Both the position numbers and the translations under genes were made by a program. Positions 14,183 through 15,001 of a stretch of DNA of 15,001 nucleotides are shown in pieces. Every line of letters starts with the position of its first letter. Within the stretch, counting starts at the first letter, position 1. Source of the stretch: GCA-002282575 sp964416645 (GTDB taxonomy: Bacteria; Pseudomonadota; Gammaproteobacteria; Thiomicrospirales; Thiomicrospiraceae); contig CAYQEZ010000043.1 of assembly GCA_964416645.1 (NCBI GenBank), positions 1 to 15,001 on the forward strand, in the 5' to 3' direction. The notes under the pieces are model-generated. The model did no database searches, was not told where the DNA came from, and saw only the letters and a program-made list of their open reading frames with translations.

Positions 14183-14221
14183 AACGCCTCGCGCAAGATA
14201 TTGCAGCGGGGCGTTTTTTTT
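14183..14221 (+). terminator. Strong intrinsic terminator after rpmA
   Basis: Outer arms AACGCCTCGC (14183-14192) and GCGGGGCGTT (14206-14215) pair over 10 bp with one G-U wobble. An inner GCAA/TTGC pairing continues the stem to a GATA loop, with a single bulged A at 14205. Eight Ts (14214-14221) follow. This is a textbook Rho-independent terminator closing the rplU-rpmA operon. Confidence 0.93.
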
Positions 14222-14253
14222 GTGGAATTGTGCGGTTGAATTATGGTGCTATA

Positions 14254-14484
14254 ATGAGTGAGCTGGATGAGCAAAAAGCAAGGATTGATTGGTTAAAAGA
14301 TTTATTTAAAGTTTACATTGCTGCCTTGTTTGCTATTGCAGCTGGGTTGTTAAGCTTGATTTCTAATATGAACTTTGGCTATTTGTTTTATGTTGGTATC
14401 GTGGTGTTAGTTATTGTCGGTTTGTTGGCAACGCTCAAGGCAAAAGAAATTCATGCAGAAATTCTTAAATTGAAGGGGATGTGA
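14254..14484 (+). CDS. 76-aa two-pass small membrane protein
   Basis: A 76-aa protein: a charged amphipathic N-terminus (MSELDEQKARIDWLKDLF), two hydrophobic segments (about 19-39 and 45-63) and a basic/acidic tail (LKAKEIHAEILKLKGM). The layout resembles small membrane proteins often seen in variable genome regions, but I cannot name the family. The frame extends upstream into the rpmA terminator, so the first sensible start is ATG 14254. A perfect TATAAT box (14250-14255) overlaps that ATG with a weak TTGTGC 16 bp before it. Either the box is coincidental or the true transcript and start differ. Its TGA overlaps the next tiny gene by one base. Confidence 0.75.
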   Translation: MSELDEQKARIDWLKDLFKVYIAALFAIAAGLLSLISNMNFGYLFYVGIVVLVIVGLLATLKAKEIHAEILKLKGM

Positions 14485-14570
14485 TGATGGAACTTTTTTT
14501 TATCGTTTTGATTGTTGCTATCGTGCTTACACCATTGTTAGTTGCTCACTGGACGTCTAGTCACAATTAA
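14484..14570 (+). CDS. 28-aa single-pass membrane microprotein
   Basis: The start ATG at 14484 shares a base with the stop of the 76-aa gene (TGATG), and a second in-frame ATG follows directly. The product is almost all one hydrophobic segment (MELFFIVLIVAIVLTPLLVA) with a short polar end, HWTSSHN. GGGG lies about 8 nt before the first ATG, inside the preceding gene, and could serve as a ribosome binding site. The tight coupling and clean membrane segment suggest a real partner of the 76-aa protein. At this length chance cannot be excluded, and no family is recognised. Confidence 0.5.
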   Translation: MMELFFIVLIVAIVLTPLLVAHWTSSHN

Positions 14571-14644
14571 GCAATTACTTCCCACAGGCTTTCATCAATT
14601 TCCCGAGCAGCTTGCGCTGAATAATCAATTCAGCCAAACTCAAG

Positions 14645-14668
14645 AGTGATGTCATATATGAAGTCACT
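14645..14668. promoter_or_regulatory. Near-perfect 24-bp palindrome in front of the PIN gene
   Basis: Outer arms AGTGA/TCACT (14645-14649, 14664-14668) and a central TCATATATGA palindrome (14652-14661) are two-fold symmetric at 20 of 24 positions. The site ends 3 bp before the PIN-gene ATG, overlapping its ribosome-binding region. This is the kind of site at which toxin-antitoxin complexes repress their own operon. No antitoxin gene is visible. Confidence 0.5.
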
Positions 14669-14671
14669 TTA

Positions 14672-14955
14672 ATGCGAATTATTTTAGATACGAATGTGTT
14701 TGTTTCGGCACTCCGCTCTCATGCTGGCGCATCGCGTCGATTGTTGCGCCTTATTTTTGAGGGAAAGGTTAATTGTGTAACCAGTACCGCTCTATGGATG
14801 GAATACGAAGATTTAATTCATCGACCGATTTGTGGGGTGACTTAACAACATTAGCGCAGCGCGAAATTGTTTTAGATGCCTTAGCGTCGCATAGCGAATG
14901 GGTCAACTTGTATTTTAATTGGCGACCAAACTTGCGAGACCCGACAGCGATGACC
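14672..14955 (+). pseudogene. Broken PIN-domain toxin-like gene (two frameshifts)
   Basis: From ATG 14672 the frame reads MRIILDTNVFVSALRSHAGA, the hallmark start of PIN-family RNases of the toxin type, with the metal-binding Asp6. It goes on to ALWMEYEDLIHRP and then hits a stop at 14843-14845. The homology carries on in another frame from 14827 (DLWGDLTTLAQREIVLDALA, later NWRPNLRDP). After 14943 a third frame gives DSDD, close to the RDPxDD continuation expected of the family. Each shift is explained by one missing G where CCGG would restore the frame. Past about 14955 resemblance ends, before the last catalytic segments. The gene is probably inactive unless the shifts are sequencing errors. 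Intact relatives normally have an antitoxin gene next to them; none is seen. Confidence 0.75.
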
Positions 14956-14959
14956 GCAG

Positions 14960-15001
14960 CAATACTTTGGTTGTTGATCAGAGGTGGTCCACATTAAAAT
15001 T
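14960..15001. mobile_element. Possible edge of an insertion element at the window end
   Basis: PIN-domain similarity stops abruptly around 14955. The following DNA contains GAGGTGGTCCACATT (14981-14995), with the near-palindrome GTGGTCCAC. From memory this resembles terminal sequences of IS21-like elements, but no transposase or second end lies in the window. Very tentative. Confidence 0.2.

Noticed and set aside
14176..14253. 26-codon upstream extension of the 76-aa membrane protein
   Set aside because: It runs through the stem and T tract of the rpmA terminator, so it is not expected to be coding.
14575..14655. 26-aa minus-strand frame between the small membrane genes and the PIN gene as an antitoxin
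   Set aside because: It has no ribosome binding site and no recognisable DNA-binding motif, and another minus frame there looks equally protein-like over 20 residues; chance or a decayed fragment.

Overview
The window looks like a housekeeping segment of a gammaproteobacterial chromosome of moderate GC. RsmE, MetF, MetK, TypA, RF1, HemA, L21 and L27 all read as gammaproteobacterial homologues, and hemA lies divergent from a TPR lipoprotein gene as it does in Pseudomonas. A split YeeE/YedE sulfur-transport pair would suit a sulfur-metabolising lineage such as the Thiotrichales, but that placement is a guess.

Layout. Bases 1-51 hold the last codons of an unidentified + strand gene that ends back to back with rsmE. 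From about 9.05 kb down to 52 everything is on the - strand. In transcription order: two half-size YeeE/YedE genes, typA, a GGDEF-EAL gene, two unknown membrane-associated genes, metK, two tiny membrane-protein genes (65 and 43 aa), metF and rsmE. Many junctions overlap by 1-8 nt, which points to translational coupling. Upstream of this block, hemA and prfA form a coupled - strand pair (9188-11559). Divergent from hemA is a 599-aa TPR lipoprotein gene. Its stop codon overlaps a near-consensus promoter for rplU-rpmA, which ends at a strong intrinsic terminator. After the terminator the character changes: two overlapping small membrane-protein genes, then a broken PIN-domain (toxin-like) gene behind a near-palindromic operator-like site, and possibly the edge of a mobile element at the window end.

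Assembly. Both 100-N gaps (2929-3028 and 5998-6097) are flanked by exact 55-bp copies of the same sequence. They look like unmerged contig overlaps, not missing DNA. Removing 155 bp at each restores an intact 387-aa MetK and a complete 452-aa GGDEF-EAL protein lying 25 nt after typA.

How the genes relate. MetF makes the methyl donor for methionine synthesis, MetK converts methionine to S-adenosylmethionine, and RsmE uses that cofactor to methylate 16S rRNA. HemA (first step of tetrapyrrole synthesis) with RF1 is a conserved gammaproteobacterial pair. TypA, RF1, L21 and L27 all act in translation or ribosome biogenesis. Expected neighbours that are absent here are ahcY (metK-metF), prmC (after prfA), lolB/ispE (after the TPR gene) and obgE (after rpmA). 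I found no tRNA, rRNA, CRISPR array or intact insertion sequence, and no clear candidate for a wholly new system. The least explained parts are the small membrane proteins and the 14.2-15.0 kb accessory tail.
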